Shown: positions 1-10,863, counted from the stretch's first letter. The stretch is 64,000 nt of DNA from Pseudo-nitzschia pungens (GCA_037355855.1 CM074758.1:9397001-9461000), one strand, 5' to 3'. The notes: a model not told the origin generated them from the letters alone. Numbers and translations: made by a program.

Positions 1-2189
1 CTTCTGAATTGGGTTTTTCCACCACAAATTCTAGATCCGAGGAAAGAGTCGAAAAATCAGCCCCGCCCTCCGCGTTGGCATTACCCGCTACAGGTAGCAA
101 ATCCGTAATAGAAAAAGACGCAGAATCTGTCGTCCATGGCGTAGCTTCCGTCGGGGGCAACAAGCTGAATGACTCGGTACAACAGGCCCGTTTGGAAGCA
201 GCACGGCTCCGAGACGAGAACTTTACGAATCAGGTGAACATTAGCACAGAAGAAATCAAGGCGAAGACACGTGAGAAAGAAGTACGCTTGCTGGACCTCA
301 AGTACAAAACCCTCAAAGAAGAGTTCCGACAACTCCAAGCAAACGAGATTTCGTCGCCACCAACCGACATTGCCTTTTCGAGCGACGATGATCATAGAGA
401 CAACCAATCCTGCGAGCCAAGTATCGCTATGTCGAGCGTGACACATCCCACGATTCCAGGCTTGAACCGAGTTGATTCACTCCAAAAGCAAGTTCTTGCA
501 GCGGAACTCAAGGTCGAGTGCTCGAAACGGGACTTACAAGGGCAGAAGTCATGGGTAAACAAAGCTCGAAAAGAGCAGCAGAAAATCGACCACAACCTGA
601 AGACAGTGTTGGGCCACCTTCAGGAATTGAAGGAAATAGACGAATCCAATTTTGACCATCCAATGGCCGACGACGGCACGATAATGTCGAGTCGATTCGA
701 GAAAGATATCACTGAAGGCAGAGGTCTTATTTGGGATATCATGACAACATCGGTGAAGGAGGAGGAGGAATCGAATGCGGTCGATCACGACCCAATCCGT
801 GGTACGATCTGCGAGACAAAGGTTTCGTTTGACGTGAGCCAGTTGTCGCACACAGTAAGTGACGACACCGCGGATACAACCACCGTGGACTACCCCAATA
901 CTGCTTCAACAGTGTCTTCGGAACATAGAGATGACAAAGCTATGAATCGTTCTTTGAATTCATCCGTCACGGATGAAACCGAACCACACAGCGACCAAGC
1001 GACAGGTCTGCACCCCGATCGGAGCAGGAGCAATCGCAGCATTGAAAGCATCGAAGATATTCGCCTCGAACTGCAGCAGGCCAGGGAAGCCGCTGAAGCC
1101 GCTCGACGAAAGCAACTGGAACGGGAGGAAGCTCTGCGGGATGTCATATTTCAGTACAAGGAGCTCGAGAAGGAACACCAGGCTTTGGCGGAGCAGAAAC
1201 AGCAACAGCAGCTACCGCTACCCATCGAGACGGAAGGAGAGGCGGACGATGTGATCGATGCGTCATCAGTGGTTGCGGAACTGAAACAGGCGCAAGCGAA
1301 CGTCGATGCCATGAAGGATGAGCTGGAGAAGGCTTGCGAGCGCCACTACCAAGAGAAGGACAACCTGATGCACGTCATGGACCAATACAAGTCGCTTCAG
1401 AATGATTTTTACAAGATCCTGACGGAAAAGCAAGAACTCGAAAAGGTCGTTTACCACCGTCCGGGAATGCCCACCACTGCGATCGTCTTCTCGCAGTCGG
1501 CGTCGACGGTGTCGTCGGTCGGAGCCACTGTAGGGGGTGGGAGTGCTGCAGTTGCTCCAACGAAGCCTCCCATGAAGAAACCTCCTCCCGCGAAGCAACG
1601 GATCTCAAAGCCCGGCAACAACAATCGCACTCCGGTAAGTCGCGGTGGACTGCTGGGTCGAATGGGTTCGAAACCCGTTCCGAAACGCGTTGGACCACCA
1701 AAGTCCCCACCCCGGCAGCCCGCTCTGTCCGATCCGAAAAACGCATCCCATCTCCGGCCTCGGCCCGTCCGTCCTGGCAACACCAATTCCAATATCCCCG
1801 AACCGCCCAAGCGAACGGGGGTCCCACTCAAACCGGCGATGAAGAAAGAGGTCAAGTACAATGCTAAAGATATGACTGGTGAGAAACCACAAAAACAACC
1901 AAAAAAGCATCCGTCCAAGCTCGTACAGCCACAGAAGCGACGGGTCCCGGCATCAACGGAGGTGCCCGCAACCGATTTGGCATCACCTTCTTCTATATCG
2001 ACGATGACGTCCTCGACCAAGACACCAACACCAACACCAACACAAACGCAGATCGAGATGCAACTGTCTCCGACCATGCCGACTGTTCCGACAACGAAAA
2101 AGAAACTGGGTCTGTTTCGGGGATTTGGATTCTACGGAGGGAGCAACAGCAACAAGAGCAAAAAGGGAAAGGCGTCGGTCCGTTCCTAG
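1..2189 (+). CDS. Coiled-coil protein with basic Pro-rich tail, 5' partial
   Basis: The frame is open from base 3 to a TAG stop at 2187-2189, giving about 728 visible residues. No ATG lies near the left edge (the first start-like codon is a TTG at 9), so the N terminus lies outside the window. Long Glu/Gln/Lys/Arg-rich stretches with heptad-like spacing (roughly residues 55-115, 155-215, 350-405 and 420-480) predict coiled coils, separated by acidic Ser/Thr-rich linkers. From about residue 505 the protein becomes Pro/Lys/Arg-rich with many PP and KKP clusters, the kind of disordered basic tail seen in cytoskeleton-binding proteins. It ends in a Gly/Phe/Lys cluster. I recognise no family. A structural or cytoskeletal scaffold is an inference from composition only. 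Confidence 0.75.
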   Translation, partial: SELGFSTTNSRSEERVEKSAPPSALALPATGSKSVIEKDAESVVHGVASVGGNKLNDSVQQARLEAARLRDENFTNQVNISTEEIKAKTREKEVRLLDLKYKTLKEEFRQLQANEISSPPTDIAFSSDDDHRDNQSCEPSIAMSSVTHPTIPGLNRVDSLQKQVLAAELKVECSKRDLQGQKSWVNKARKEQQKIDHNLKTVLGHLQELKEIDESNFDHPMADDGTIMSSRFEKDITEGRGLIWDIMTTSVKEEEESNAVDHDPIRGTICETKVSFDVSQLSHTVSDDTADTTTVDYPNTASTVSSEHRDDKAMNRSLNSSVTDETEPHSDQATGLHPDRSRSNRSIESIEDIRLELQQAREAAEAARRKQLEREEALRDVIFQYKELEKEHQALAEQKQQQQLPLPIETEGEADDVIDASSVVAELKQAQANVDAMKDELEKACERHYQEKDNLMHVMDQYKSLQNDFYKILTEKQELEKVVYHRPGMPTTAIVFSQSASTVSSVGATVGGGSAAVAPTKPPMKKPPPAKQRISKPGNNNRTPVSRGGLLGRMGSKPVPKRVGPPKSPPRQPALSDPKNASHLRPRPVRPGNTNSNIPEPPKRTGVPLKPAMKKEVKYNAKDMTGEKPQKQPKKHPSKLVQPQKRRVPASTEVPATDLASPSSISTMTSSTKTPTPTPTQTQIEMQLSPTMPTVPTTKKKLGLFRGFGFYGGSNSNKSKKGKASVRS

Positions 2190-3873
2190 TAGCAATAGAT
2201 TGAAGATAGACACGAAGGGGTAGAACTAATTATTTTTAAGAGTTTTAAAATTCCTGGTGCAACAGGGTTACTACAAACGTATTGAATGTCCATGTACCAG
2301 AGTGAGGTTTTTCTCCTCGCGACATGCAACACAGAACTGAATACCCTTGTATGGTTTCAAAACCCAACAAGGGTTGACGGCAGAACTTAGTATGGGTTGG
2401 GATTGGACAACACCGGACACACAAACGTACTCTACGACAAACTGTAATATTATTCTATTGAATTGTGTTGCGCCAGGGTCAGGGTTCATTCGGGTTTCTC
2501 CGCGTTGGGAATGTCACGCGGTACGGGATGGGGCAGGACGGGACGCCTTGGTATCCCTTCTGGAGATCGAACCAAACCAGGAATGTATCGTTTGCGATTC
2601 GAGAAAAAGCCAACGCGATAAATCACAATTGCAATTACAACTACAGCATTTGAAGTCCCGCAGTCACGAAACGATCGACGGAGCAATTTTGAGAATGGTT
2701 TCGAGGATATTTGCTCCAGACGAACAATGCGATAGTGTCGGTAGGCGGATCGGTCGCGTCGGAGCAAGAGAATAGATCACTGGGGAAAGCTTGATTAGAA
2801 GCCGAAGCGAGAACAGGAGTGAACGGTACAAGAGACGACGCTTCCGGAACCGAAACACAAACCGACGGTGCCAGTGCGGGAGATGGAACCGGAGCAAGCA
2901 AAGCAGAAACCAACATTGTCAATGATTCGGGAAATGCTGACGGAGCGACCAAAGCTAAGCCCGACGGTGCCAGATCAATCGGAGCGCATGATGGCGCTGG
3001 CGCTGGCGCTGGCGAGGAAACGAGAGCGAGCAACGGAGCTGGGCGCTGCGCAGGGACCGAACCCGGGAGCCGACTTACATCAAAGACCCCACCGAAGGAT
3101 TGTGACTAATGCGGTGAAAAAAGGTCGCGCTGTGTGAGATCCCACGAAGCAGCGAAGAGTGAGGTCCACGGCGGGGTTGAGCGAAGCTCGGATACAGCGT
3201 GCGGGTGGTCTCGAGGTGATTCGTGAAAGCGGGGAAACGCGTCGAACCGAAACTTGACGCTACAAGGAGGGGGCACGTTACGTTACGTTGCGTTACGTTT
3301 CCTTCCGAAGCGAATGACCCAAACACGACGGCGACTGCGACTGCGACCGCGACTCTACGGAAAATCAAAACAATCATTACAAACATATTATGCATCCTAT
3401 GGAATACACGTGCCGTATTAGAATTCTAACAGTTTAGTGTTTGGGATGCTATTGCTCCAACGGACGGAAGTGGCAGCCCGTAAGTTTCGGCGTTGTTGTC
3501 GGCGCAGAAAATTCTGGGAATGTATCGCGAGGAACGTCCGAGGGAATTCATGGATGAATGATGGAATGAATACAGTTCACGGTCCATGCGTTTCGTCGAA
3601 TGTTTGTGTGCGGGATGGTGGATTGGATTAGCTTCCGATGGGACGCATCATCGCAGCGGTCCTTGCTCGTTGGATTGATTGAGTGATTGATTGACGGATT
3701 GTTTGGAATGGGATTATCCTTGTTCCTCGGATTTTGTTTCGGGTTCGCAGTTTTGTTTTGTTTTCGTTGCGTTGTTAGTATCGGGTTTGTTCGGTTTGTA
3801 AGTTCTCGGCATGGTACCGCATTCTTTCGTGTGGCTCTCTCTCTCTCTCTGAAGGAACAATTCATTCCATAAT
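2190..3873. other. Intergenic stretch with weak, unrecognised reading frames
   Basis: No convincing gene. Two plus-strand stretches have protein-like composition: about 2520-2775 (contains ECIVCD, ends with a stop at 2773) and 2823-3137 (Pro/Glu/Lys-rich, contains KPTVPVREMEPEQ). Neither has a good ATG. They could be exons of an unrecognised gene or decayed coding sequence. A CT dinucleotide run lies at about 3836-3852. Confidence 0.3.
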
Positions 3874-4791
3874 TCATTGTTCCGAACCTTCCTCCGGTTC
3901 GGCATCGGCATCCCCGCCAGCATCTCCATCTCCATCTCCGCTTCCAATGCTTCCTCCGTCCGGCCGCTCCACCACCAGCCAGACGGCCCGTCCCTCGGGA
4001 TCCATCCCGTTGGAGGCAATCGCTTCCAGCACTTCTTCGAGCGCCTTGTCGTCCGTCCCGACCATCATGCGGGTCGTCTTGGGCCGTCCGATGCCCCCCG
4101 CCAGGAGCTGCCAGGTGGGCCGCTCCATCGTGACTTGGCAGGCGGTGCAGGCCCGCAGAATGTCGCCGGACCGGATGCCGGCTCGAAACGCGTTGCCCGA
4201 CTCGGCCAGGTCGTCGACGGTAATGGGAGGCGTCGCCCCGTACCTCCCGGAGGGGGAGGCGTCGTACTCCTCCTGTCCCAGCACAATGCCCAGCGGAAGG
4301 GGGGCCTGAAAGGCAAGAATCTCCGACAGGGGTTGGGCATTGGCGTTGGCATCGTCACCGACGTCATCGCCGACATTGGCGCCAATTGCCCTCCCAATCC
4401 TGGGCGGAAAATCGCAGCGTTCCATCGACACCGTTCCGTCTCCCTTGAGAATGGGAACCTCGGCCGAATAGCGGAGCCGTCGTTCTCGTCGCTCCCGCTG
4501 TTCGGCGGCCGCCTTTCGGTCGATGGCGTCCTTTTCTTGCCGCTTGGTGGCCTCGAATGCCTCGATCTCCCGGCGCAGGGCGGCGGCCTTTTCGCGCAAT
4601 TCCTCCGAGCTATCGCCATCGCTGTCGCTATCGCTGCCACTCTTGGCGCGGAGCCCGGTGGACACTTTCCGAGCCGATCCGACCGAATGCGACGAAAAGC
4701 CCTCGACGAAGCGCGGTGTGGTTGAGGTGCCGCAGCACAGCACCGATACCAGCAGAGTGGCCATTGCCATCAAGAAAGGACGGCGGGACAT
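3874..4791 (-). CDS. PDZ-like domain protein with N-terminal signal peptide
   Basis: A 305-residue protein. The frame is open further upstream, but the first ATG is at 4791. Residues 6-20 form a hydrophobic signal core followed by TPRFVEGFSS; Phe32 after VEG resembles the plastid bipartite cleavage motif, so secretory or plastid import is likely. Residues 60-108 are a charged helix (REKAAALRREIEAFEATKR), probably coiled coil. Residues about 165-276 look like a PDZ fold: the carboxylate-loop-like PLGIVLGQ, then the core signature AGIRSGDILRAC, and a closing strand VWLVVERPDG. PDZ domains bind C-terminal or internal peptides and are common in plastid and secretory proteases, but no protease domain is present. 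The C-terminal 30 residues are Gly/Asp-rich. Cysteines C213 and C216 sit next to the PDZ core. The exact partner is unknown. Confidence 0.75.
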   Translation of the reverse strand: MSRRPFLMAMATLLVSVLCCGTSTTPRFVEGFSSHSVGSARKVSTGLRAKSGSDSDSDGDSSEELREKAAALRREIEAFEATKRQEKDAIDRKAAAEQRERRERRLRYSAEVPILKGDGTVSMERCDFPPRIGRAIGANVGDDVGDDANANAQPLSEILAFQAPLPLGIVLGQEEYDASPSGRYGATPPITVDDLAESGNAFRAGIRSGDILRACTACQVTMERPTWQLLAGGIGRPKTTRMMVGTDDKALEEVLEAIASNGMDPEGRAVWLVVERPDGGSIGSGDGDGDAGGDADAEPEEGSEQ

Positions 4792-4880
4792 GCTAATGCT
4801 TTGCGGTGTCGTGATCTTCTTTGTCACGGTGGTTCTTTCCGATTGATTCGGTTGCGGGCTTCGTTCGAGTTCGATGAGGG

Positions 4881-4919
4881 AGCAGCAGCAGCAGCAGCAG
4901 CAACAACAACAACAACAAT
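4881..4919. repeat. AGC/AAC trinucleotide microsatellite
   Basis: About six AGC units run directly into about five AAC units upstream of the PDZ-like gene. Confidence 0.85.
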
Positions 4920-5799
4920 GATCTATCTAGTGCAGTTGCAATTCAGTGGGCTTCGGAGCAGGGGATGTACGGGTGAGGTTATGCCAAATGTCGGGAAACG
5001 AAAAGTCGGAATCGAAGCTCGAGTTAGTAGATCCATGCGTTCTGCCGTCCTTGTTGTTTCACTCCCATCGTTCGTGTCGCAATTTTTTGCGTGCGTGCAC
5101 CATGCATGCCGTTCGAAACTTCCGGGAAAACCAAAAAAAAAAAATCAACAACGGGACCAAACAACACAAAGATAAGTTCAACAACAAGATCCAAGAAGTT
5201 TTGTCGCTTTGCAGCAGGGGCGAGGGAGTTGTTTTGCCGTCTGCTTGTTTGCTATCTACAGTAAAGTACCGTATGTAGGATTAATACTAGGAATTTGCGA
5301 ATAATTCAATTGTGTGCTTGCTCGCGTGCTAACTGCTCGCACGCTAACTGCAGGGCTGGTGGGCATCCCGTTCTAGTACGTACTATCGTATGTGGTGTTG
5401 ACCATACCCGGCGGTAATTTGATGGTAATCTTAGCATAGCGTATCCAGTATCGAGTAAACCTTATCCAGTAGCATAGCATCCTTAACCCTGTAGCACCAC
5501 CATGCTACAATGTGCTAGCGCTGCTACAGCCAGGTTTCTGTAACTGGTACAAATCCTACACAAAGGACTCTGTCACTTTGCTGTCAGCAAAACATACACT
5601 AGTACCTTGGAATATGCTGAGCCTCCTGTTGCTAGTAAGCCTGCTGCTTGCTTACTAGTAGCACACAGCTTCTTAGCACTTTGTGGACAGTTCTTACGGG
5701 ACGCTTACGCCAGCAGTAGGGGGCCTGGTACAGTTCCCTATGATACACCAGCAGGGACCTTAGCATCCTGGAGAGGCAATGGATAAATCAACACACTCC

Positions 5800-5945
5800 T
5801 AGCAAGCAGCAAACAGTGAGTCTAAAGCAGAGGATACTCCTGTTCAAGAGCTATTGCATCTACGGTATGCAATATGATACAGCAAGAGACTCCCATAGAG
5901 GAAAAAATGATTGATCCATTGGGAGGGCATGGTAGGACGCTTACT
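5800..5945 (+). repeat. Diverged dispersed repeat, copy 1
   Basis: Shares ordered blocks with 29735-29890: an AGTGAGTCTA block followed by GATACT, GTTCAAG and GCTATTGCAT, and then GATCC, GGGAGG, CATG, GCGCTTA/ACGCTTA. Same order and similar spacing in both places, which suggests an old transposable element or duplicated segment. No coding capacity is seen. Confidence 0.55.
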
Positions 5946-6473
5946 TTAAAGGAATAAAGAAAAGAGTGGGAGCTGATCTTCTATGTTGAGATAAAGCGTA
6001 TGGAATAGCTTACCTTACCGGTACCTACGGTACAGAAAGTTTACAAAGTATCTTCTTCATTAGTAGGCAGGCGTACCATAATTAAAATCGTGGACCTACG
6101 AGTACACGTACATACTGGTAAATTACTTGAATTGTTGTTGACAAAAAAAATTGGAGAATTTTACTTTTAACAGCATAAAAGAAAAAACTTTTATTAAGCT
6201 TCCTTGTTTTTTGTAGAAGTATTCATGCAATACATAAGGTTACTGTATCATTTCAACGATTAATAGGTTACTTGAAATATATCAATTACGGAACTTCAAC
6301 GAAAGATTTTTTTATGTATTGTTTAATTAAAAATTTTCATATTGTTTAATTCAAAAATTCCAATAATGATTATTTCTTCGGTCATTACATACGAGTCCTT
6401 GAAATCGTATCGCTACAAGTAATCTTCCCTTTGATGACGAGTACAACAGCGATACTTTTGATGAAGAGATAAG

Positions 6474-6580
6474 TTATTACGAAATTCATAACAGCTGTCC
6501 TCCGGTCCACGTAGAAATTATTAGTACACAGGCGCGTAAAACCAACGGACAGCTGTGAAGAATTTTGTATGAAGTAAACT
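6474..6580. mobile_element. MITE-like inverted-repeat element, copy 1 (degenerate)
   Basis: Left arm GAAATTCATAACAGCTGTCC (6481-6500) pairs with the reverse complement of the right arm starting GGACAGCTGTGAAGAATTTT (6546-6565) at about 17 of 20 positions. The loop carries GTAGAAATTATTAGTA. The same arm sequence and the same loop words (GTAGAAATTA, AGTAG) occur in the hairpin at 59845-59941, so these are two members of one short non-coding family. No transposase is near. Confidence 0.65.
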
Positions 6581-6781
6581 ATTGCAAGGTACAAATTACG
6601 TACAAGTAAGCCCGTCATACCCGGTACATGAAACTTTTATACGTAGTATAATTATGAAAGATTTTTCATAAGTTACGATCTAATTGGTGGAAGCCATGAT
6701 ATCTAAGTGAAAAAAGCAGCGCATCCTGCTGAGGAAGAAAAAATCGGAGAAGAGATTTTTCGTACCGTACTCGTACCTGTA

Positions 6782-6844
6782 TGAACCATAACCACGAAGA
6801 AGTCTGTTCAGTTGTTCTTTTCACGACTTCTCGTTCTTCAGTTG
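6782..6844 (+). repeat. 63-bp direct repeat, copy 1
   Basis: About 63 bp, nearly identical to 7200-7262 (differences at only about four positions). It starts TGAACCATAACCACGAAGAA and ends near TCGTTCTTC. The inner words GAAGAAGTC and GACTTCTC can pair as an imperfect hairpin. Confidence 0.85.
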
Positions 6845-7199
6845 CCCATCTGCCCAACTGTAAAGACAGCTGCCTGGATCTCTAGTGCTTGACGTCGGTG
6901 TGTTGGATTATTGCTCGCGAACCGGTAAACCAGAGGTATTTAGTGCATGGTGAGGTACATACCCATGGTATGTAGTATGTGGTGTAAACACACGATGAGA
7001 GTCGGGTGACGTGTCCAACGAGGAGGCACGCTGGCCACTCAATTGTCGTACGGGATATGACCGGATTATACACCAGAAGTGTGGGGTAATCAGACACCAT
7101 GTCACTTACCTCATAACACGGTGTTCTCTTCTTGAAGAACAGGTCGAAGAAATCTTGTCCAAGATGCTAGTTGAACTGTATCATGAAAGAATGTTGTGG

Positions 7200-7262
7200 T
7201 GAATCATAACCACGAAGAAGTCTGTTCAGTTGTCCTTTTCACGACTTCTCGTTCTTCGGTTT
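7200..7262 (+). repeat. 63-bp direct repeat, copy 2
   Basis: Second copy of the repeat at 6782-6844. It lies about 215 bp before the likely start codon of the next gene, so it falls in that gene's promoter or 5' leader. Confidence 0.85.
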
Positions 7263-7478
7263 GCTGAATACCTCCGAAAAATTTGACTTGCATTCCTTTT
7301 CTCATAAAACGAGAATCGATCTCTTCGAAAACAAAACAAACTTATTCTTTTTCAATCTCTCAACAAAGGTAAGTTGCCAGTGATGATATCGATGGCAGTG
7401 ATGACATCAACATTGCGAATTACACTCAACGACACTAACTTCCCAATTGAATTCACTCACACACGACCTTACAGAACG

Positions 7479-8123
7479 ATGGCATCAACCAAAGCAGTAC
7501 CAGCCTTTGTGTTCAGAGGCCTTTGGTCGGCTTCGAAGATCCTAGCCAGAATTGCGGCTAAGCAGGCTGTTTGGGCCTCGACAAAGATGAAGTGGGGCTC
7601 GGGTCGCGCTAGATCGCTGAACGTGATTGTGAACAACCAGACTCAATATCAGCTCCAGTTTGAAGGAACCCATTTCGAAAGTGGAAAACAAGGTGGTCAT
7701 AATGGCTCTCAATTCGGTAACGTCGAAGCAATGGATCAGAAAACCTCGCTTGTCGAGAGCACCAGTGGAGGCATCATGACCGGTGTTTCTGGTGGAGCTT
7801 GCTGGTCGATCAATTACGAGCATTCCGATGGTACTCGTAAACGAATGACATTTGTACTCGGATTCACTCATCCATTTGTTGGAAAAGCAAAGACTTCTGT
7901 TATCTTGGTTAATGGTATGAGCAAGAGTGGTAACGATTATTCCAAAGATGCTTACAACAAATCGATCGGTCAAGCCGATTCTGCTCGTTTTAAGACCAGC
8001 GGACTGACCGAAGAAGACAAGCTGGCCGACGTGGAGTTCCAGATCAACTCTTCGGTTGGAACCACTGGTAATGATAAAGGGCATTGCGTTTTCACCATCA
8101 CCGAAACCGTCTATGAAAGATAA
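7479..8123 (+). CDS. Small protein, possible actinoporin / fruit-body-lectin fold
   Basis: A 214-residue protein ending in TAA. I chose the ATG at 7479 because AAAG|GTAAGT at 7369 and TTACAG at 7474 mark a likely 106-nt intron in the 5' leader, which would remove the upstream in-frame ATGs. The first 35 residues form an amphipathic, Ala/Trp-rich helix (FRGLWSASKILARIAAKQAV) without a signal peptide. The rest is beta-rich: an N-N-Q-T segment, a Gly-rich stretch GGIMTGVSGGACWSINYE, then SDG and a hydrophobic strand. This order (helix, N-x-T strand, G-V-x-G turn, Y-x-x-S-D-G) recalls actinoporin-like cytolysins and the related fungal fruit-body lectins. That is a pattern judgement, not a database hit. 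An aegerolysin-like or wholly novel beta protein is possible. Role unknown: membrane or glycan binding would be the family expectation. The frame is intact. Confidence 0.6.
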   Translation: MASTKAVPAFVFRGLWSASKILARIAAKQAVWASTKMKWGSGRARSLNVIVNNQTQYQLQFEGTHFESGKQGGHNGSQFGNVEAMDQKTSLVESTSGGIMTGVSGGACWSINYEHSDGTRKRMTFVLGFTHPFVGKAKTSVILVNGMSKSGNDYSKDAYNKSIGQADSARFKTSGLTEEDKLADVEFQINSSVGTTGNDKGHCVFTITETVYER

Positions 8124-9010
8124 GGCAACAGCAACCTAACCTATTTGAGGGCCAAACGACAGCTTAATCATAGTGCTGATACTAAAGATATACGAAGTAG
8201 CAAGGAAACTTAACCCCAAACGCGAGCTTTCTTCTTTTGCTAGACCAAGCAAGAGTGGAAAAACTCAGCAGTCCCGTTTTTCAGTAATTACAAGACGTTT
8301 GAACGGTCTGTAGTACCTGGTACGACCAACCGTCAATTAGTGGAGTTGTAAATGATTATCCTTAACTTCAATCATATTTGCAACGTAACTTTAACTTCCG
8401 TAAGGAAGGTGAAGAGTGTGAGAAACGGGATTTTGGTAAAAACAGGAAATTAGTGTTTTTAGTGCGTAGAGCCGGTAGTATTTCAACGCTTAAAACCGAG
8501 GACATTCTTGGTTATGAAAATAGATATTTTTACTGTTTTTGATGAGAAATAGCTATATTAATCGATCGGTTTTTGAATCAATCGGCATAATATATTTTCG
8601 TCCAAGTTATAGTATTACTGGTTTTATGAGAAATTGGCACAATATATTTTCGTCGGAGTTGTAATGCTGGTTTTTAATGACAATTGTCTAATTTCGTACC
8701 TCAAGTGTTTTTGATAATTATGTGTGTGTGTGGTTGGTAACCTTACGTAGTACCGGTATGGTAATTACCGGTAGGACTATTAGATGGCATGAGTAACAAC
8801 ACGGTAATCTTAAGGTTACCGTACGGTACGGACCTTATGAGCATCGAATTGAGTTTTGGTACCATACGTAGTACGTACAGTATGTATGAATCAGTCTGTA
8901 ATTTTTATGTTCAAAATCATACGGTACAATTATTTTTTTTTTAGTGGATTACTACGTTGTAAGATTACTAGTATAGTAGTGGCAGTAGTACGGTAGTAGC
9001 CGCGATTCAG
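8124..9010. other. AT-rich intergenic stretch
   Basis: No coding frame. Contains an imperfect tandem repeat (8584-8686), GTAC-type palindromic words around 8745-8890, and a T run at about 8932-8942. Confidence 0.6.
8584..8686. repeat. Imperfect tandem repeat, two ~51-bp units
   Basis: Units start at 8584 and 8636 with GGCATAATATATTTTCGTC and GGCACAATATATTTTCGTC and both end in a GGTTTT...AATT block. A weaker third partial copy may precede at about 8537. Confidence 0.6.
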
Positions 9011-10454
9011 GTGAGTGGCTCTCCCTCTGTTAACCCAAGTGCTTCACCAACTGGATCTCCCTCTGTTAGCCCGAGTGCCTCGCCAAGTGGAGGTCCATCT
9101 GCTAGGCCGAGTGCGTCTCCAAGCAGCTCTCCATCCGCATCACCGAGTGGAAGTTTCTATCCCAGCAGTGCACCTTCTGACAGTCCAACAAAGAGCTTAT
9201 CTCCAAGTGTTTCTCCCAGTGGATCTCCTTCTGGTTCACCAAGTGGCTCCCCTTCTGGCAGTCCAAGTGGCTCTCCCTCTGTTAGCCCGAGTGCCTCGCC
9301 AAGTGGAGGTCCATCTGCTAGGCCGAGTGCGTCTCCAAGCAGCTCTCCATCCGCATCACCGAGTGGAAGTTTCTATCCCAGCAGTGCACCTTCTGACAGT
9401 CCAACAAAGAGCTTATCTCCAAGTGTTTCTCCCAGTGGATCTCCTTCTGGTTCACCAAGTGGCTCCCCTTCTGGCAGTCCAAGTGGCTCTCCCTCTGTTA
9501 GCCCGAGTGCCTCGCCAAGTGGAGGTCCATCTGCTAGGCCAAGTGCGTCTCCAAGCAGCTCTCCATCCGCATCACCGAGTGGAAGTTTCTATCCCAGCAG
9601 TGCACCTTCTGACAGCCCAACAAAGAGCTTATCTCCAAGTGTATTTCCCACTGGATCTCCTTCTTCTGGTTCACCAAGTGGAAGCCCTTCCGATGTGCCG
9701 AGTGATGTTAGAAGCGACGTTCCAAGCCATGGTCCGAGTGATATTCCAAGCAATATTCCTAGCTACAAGCCAAGCATGGTCACCAGCAATGCTCCTAGCA
9801 ACTCTTGTGATGCAATTTGTGGTAATTTACGTCCAAAGATAAGTACCAGTGAAGCTTCATTTCAGTATCAATTGAAGCAATGTGTTAATGATCAAATTTG
9901 CCCCGAAGAGAAACCAGTGAAATGCTGGGATGTCTCAGGTGTAAATATGGGGTATGCATTTGATGGATTAAACACCTTCAACGAACCTTTGGACTGTTGG
10001 GATGTATCAGGAACAACCGATATGATCATGATGTTTCATGCTGCATCTGCTTTCAACCAGTCCATCGATGAATGGAATGTTTCTAAAGTCAGGCGTATGG
10101 AACATGTTCAAAGCTGCACATGTCTTTGACCATCCACTTGCCACCTGGGATGTGTCAAGTGTCACAAACATGGGATAAATGTTTCTCAACGCACTTCAAT
10201 TCAACCAAAACCTGAATGCCTGGAATGTAGGGGCAGTCCAGCGGATGGAAGCAATGTTCAAAAATGCTTACCTGTTCAACCAACCACTTGCTAGCTGGGA
10301 TGTGTCAAGCGTCACTGCCATGCGCCATATGTTTACCAGTGGTGGTAAATTTAGAGATCTGGCTTCATTTGAATATCTCTTTAACCAGCCTCTGTCTGCA
10401 TGGGATGTGTCAAGTGTCCGAAATATGGATTCGATGTTCAGAAGTGCAGATTAG
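9011..10454 (+). pseudogene. Ser/Pro-repeat + DUF285 (BspA-like) surface protein, broken
   Basis: The frame opens after a TAG at 8969 with no ATG, so the start and signal peptide are missing or lie in an unseen exon (CAG|GTGAGT at 9008-9016 does not settle this). Residues 1-260 are a Ser/Pro repeat (PSGSPS, PSASPS type) with a precise 72-residue, 216-bp period. From about 9880 the protein changes to DUF285-type repeats (PF03382 family) with the signature FNxPLxxWDVSxVxxMxxMF. Two lesions follow: a +1 shift at about 10103, after which the repeat family continues in the next frame, and a TAA at 10176-10178 inside M-x-x-M-F. The last repeat is cut off by TAG at 10452. Diatoms have many intact proteins of this build, thought to be secreted or cell-wall associated. 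This copy looks truncated at both ends. Confidence 0.75.
9049..9690 (+). repeat. Coding tandem repeat, 216-bp period, about 3 copies
   Basis: The landmark CTCTGTTAGCC falls at 9061, 9277 and 9493, exactly 216 bp apart, and the copies are almost identical. The third decays after about 9640. Such near-identity implies recent expansion or gene conversion. Confidence 0.9.
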
Positions 10455-10863
10455 TTGCTTTCAGGCTGCATCACATTAGCACTCCTTTTGTCAAACTGGA
10501 GCTTGCGGTATTGTTTATTGTTTGAATAATCTCCCTCTGAAGCTAACTCTGTCCCATATTTTGTTAGGGCTGGCCATCCAGGAGCTTTGCAAGAATTTTG
10601 GTAGTTTTTGAAAGTGAAGGGATTTGTTTATCATGGAAGTAGTTTTCAACGAAACAAAGTAGCTTCTTAATTTGTGCCGTACCGTACCGTACGAATGGAT
10701 TGACAAGACAAAAATAGTAATGTTACACTGCAATGCAAGGAGGAGATGGGACAAAAGATATTTGTAGTACGAGTACGTAGTATTATTTTTGTGTCACAAC
10801 TGTAAACAAGGACCAACGAGGTTACGATGTCGAATGTCGACATAACGCACTTATCAGCGGAAG
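10455..10863. other. Intergenic stretch
   Basis: Nothing recognisable apart from a short CGTACCGTACCGTACG run at about 10678-10693. Confidence 0.5.

Larger units (their letters stand above)
4920..7368. other. Long gene-poor, repeat-containing stretch
   Basis: No supported coding frame in about 2.4 kb. It holds a diverged dispersed repeat (5800-5945), a MITE-like hairpin (6474-6580) and a 63-bp direct repeat (second copy at 7200-7262). AT-rich runs dominate 6120-6380. Short palindromic words built on GTAC are frequent (for example around 6015-6030). Confidence 0.6.
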
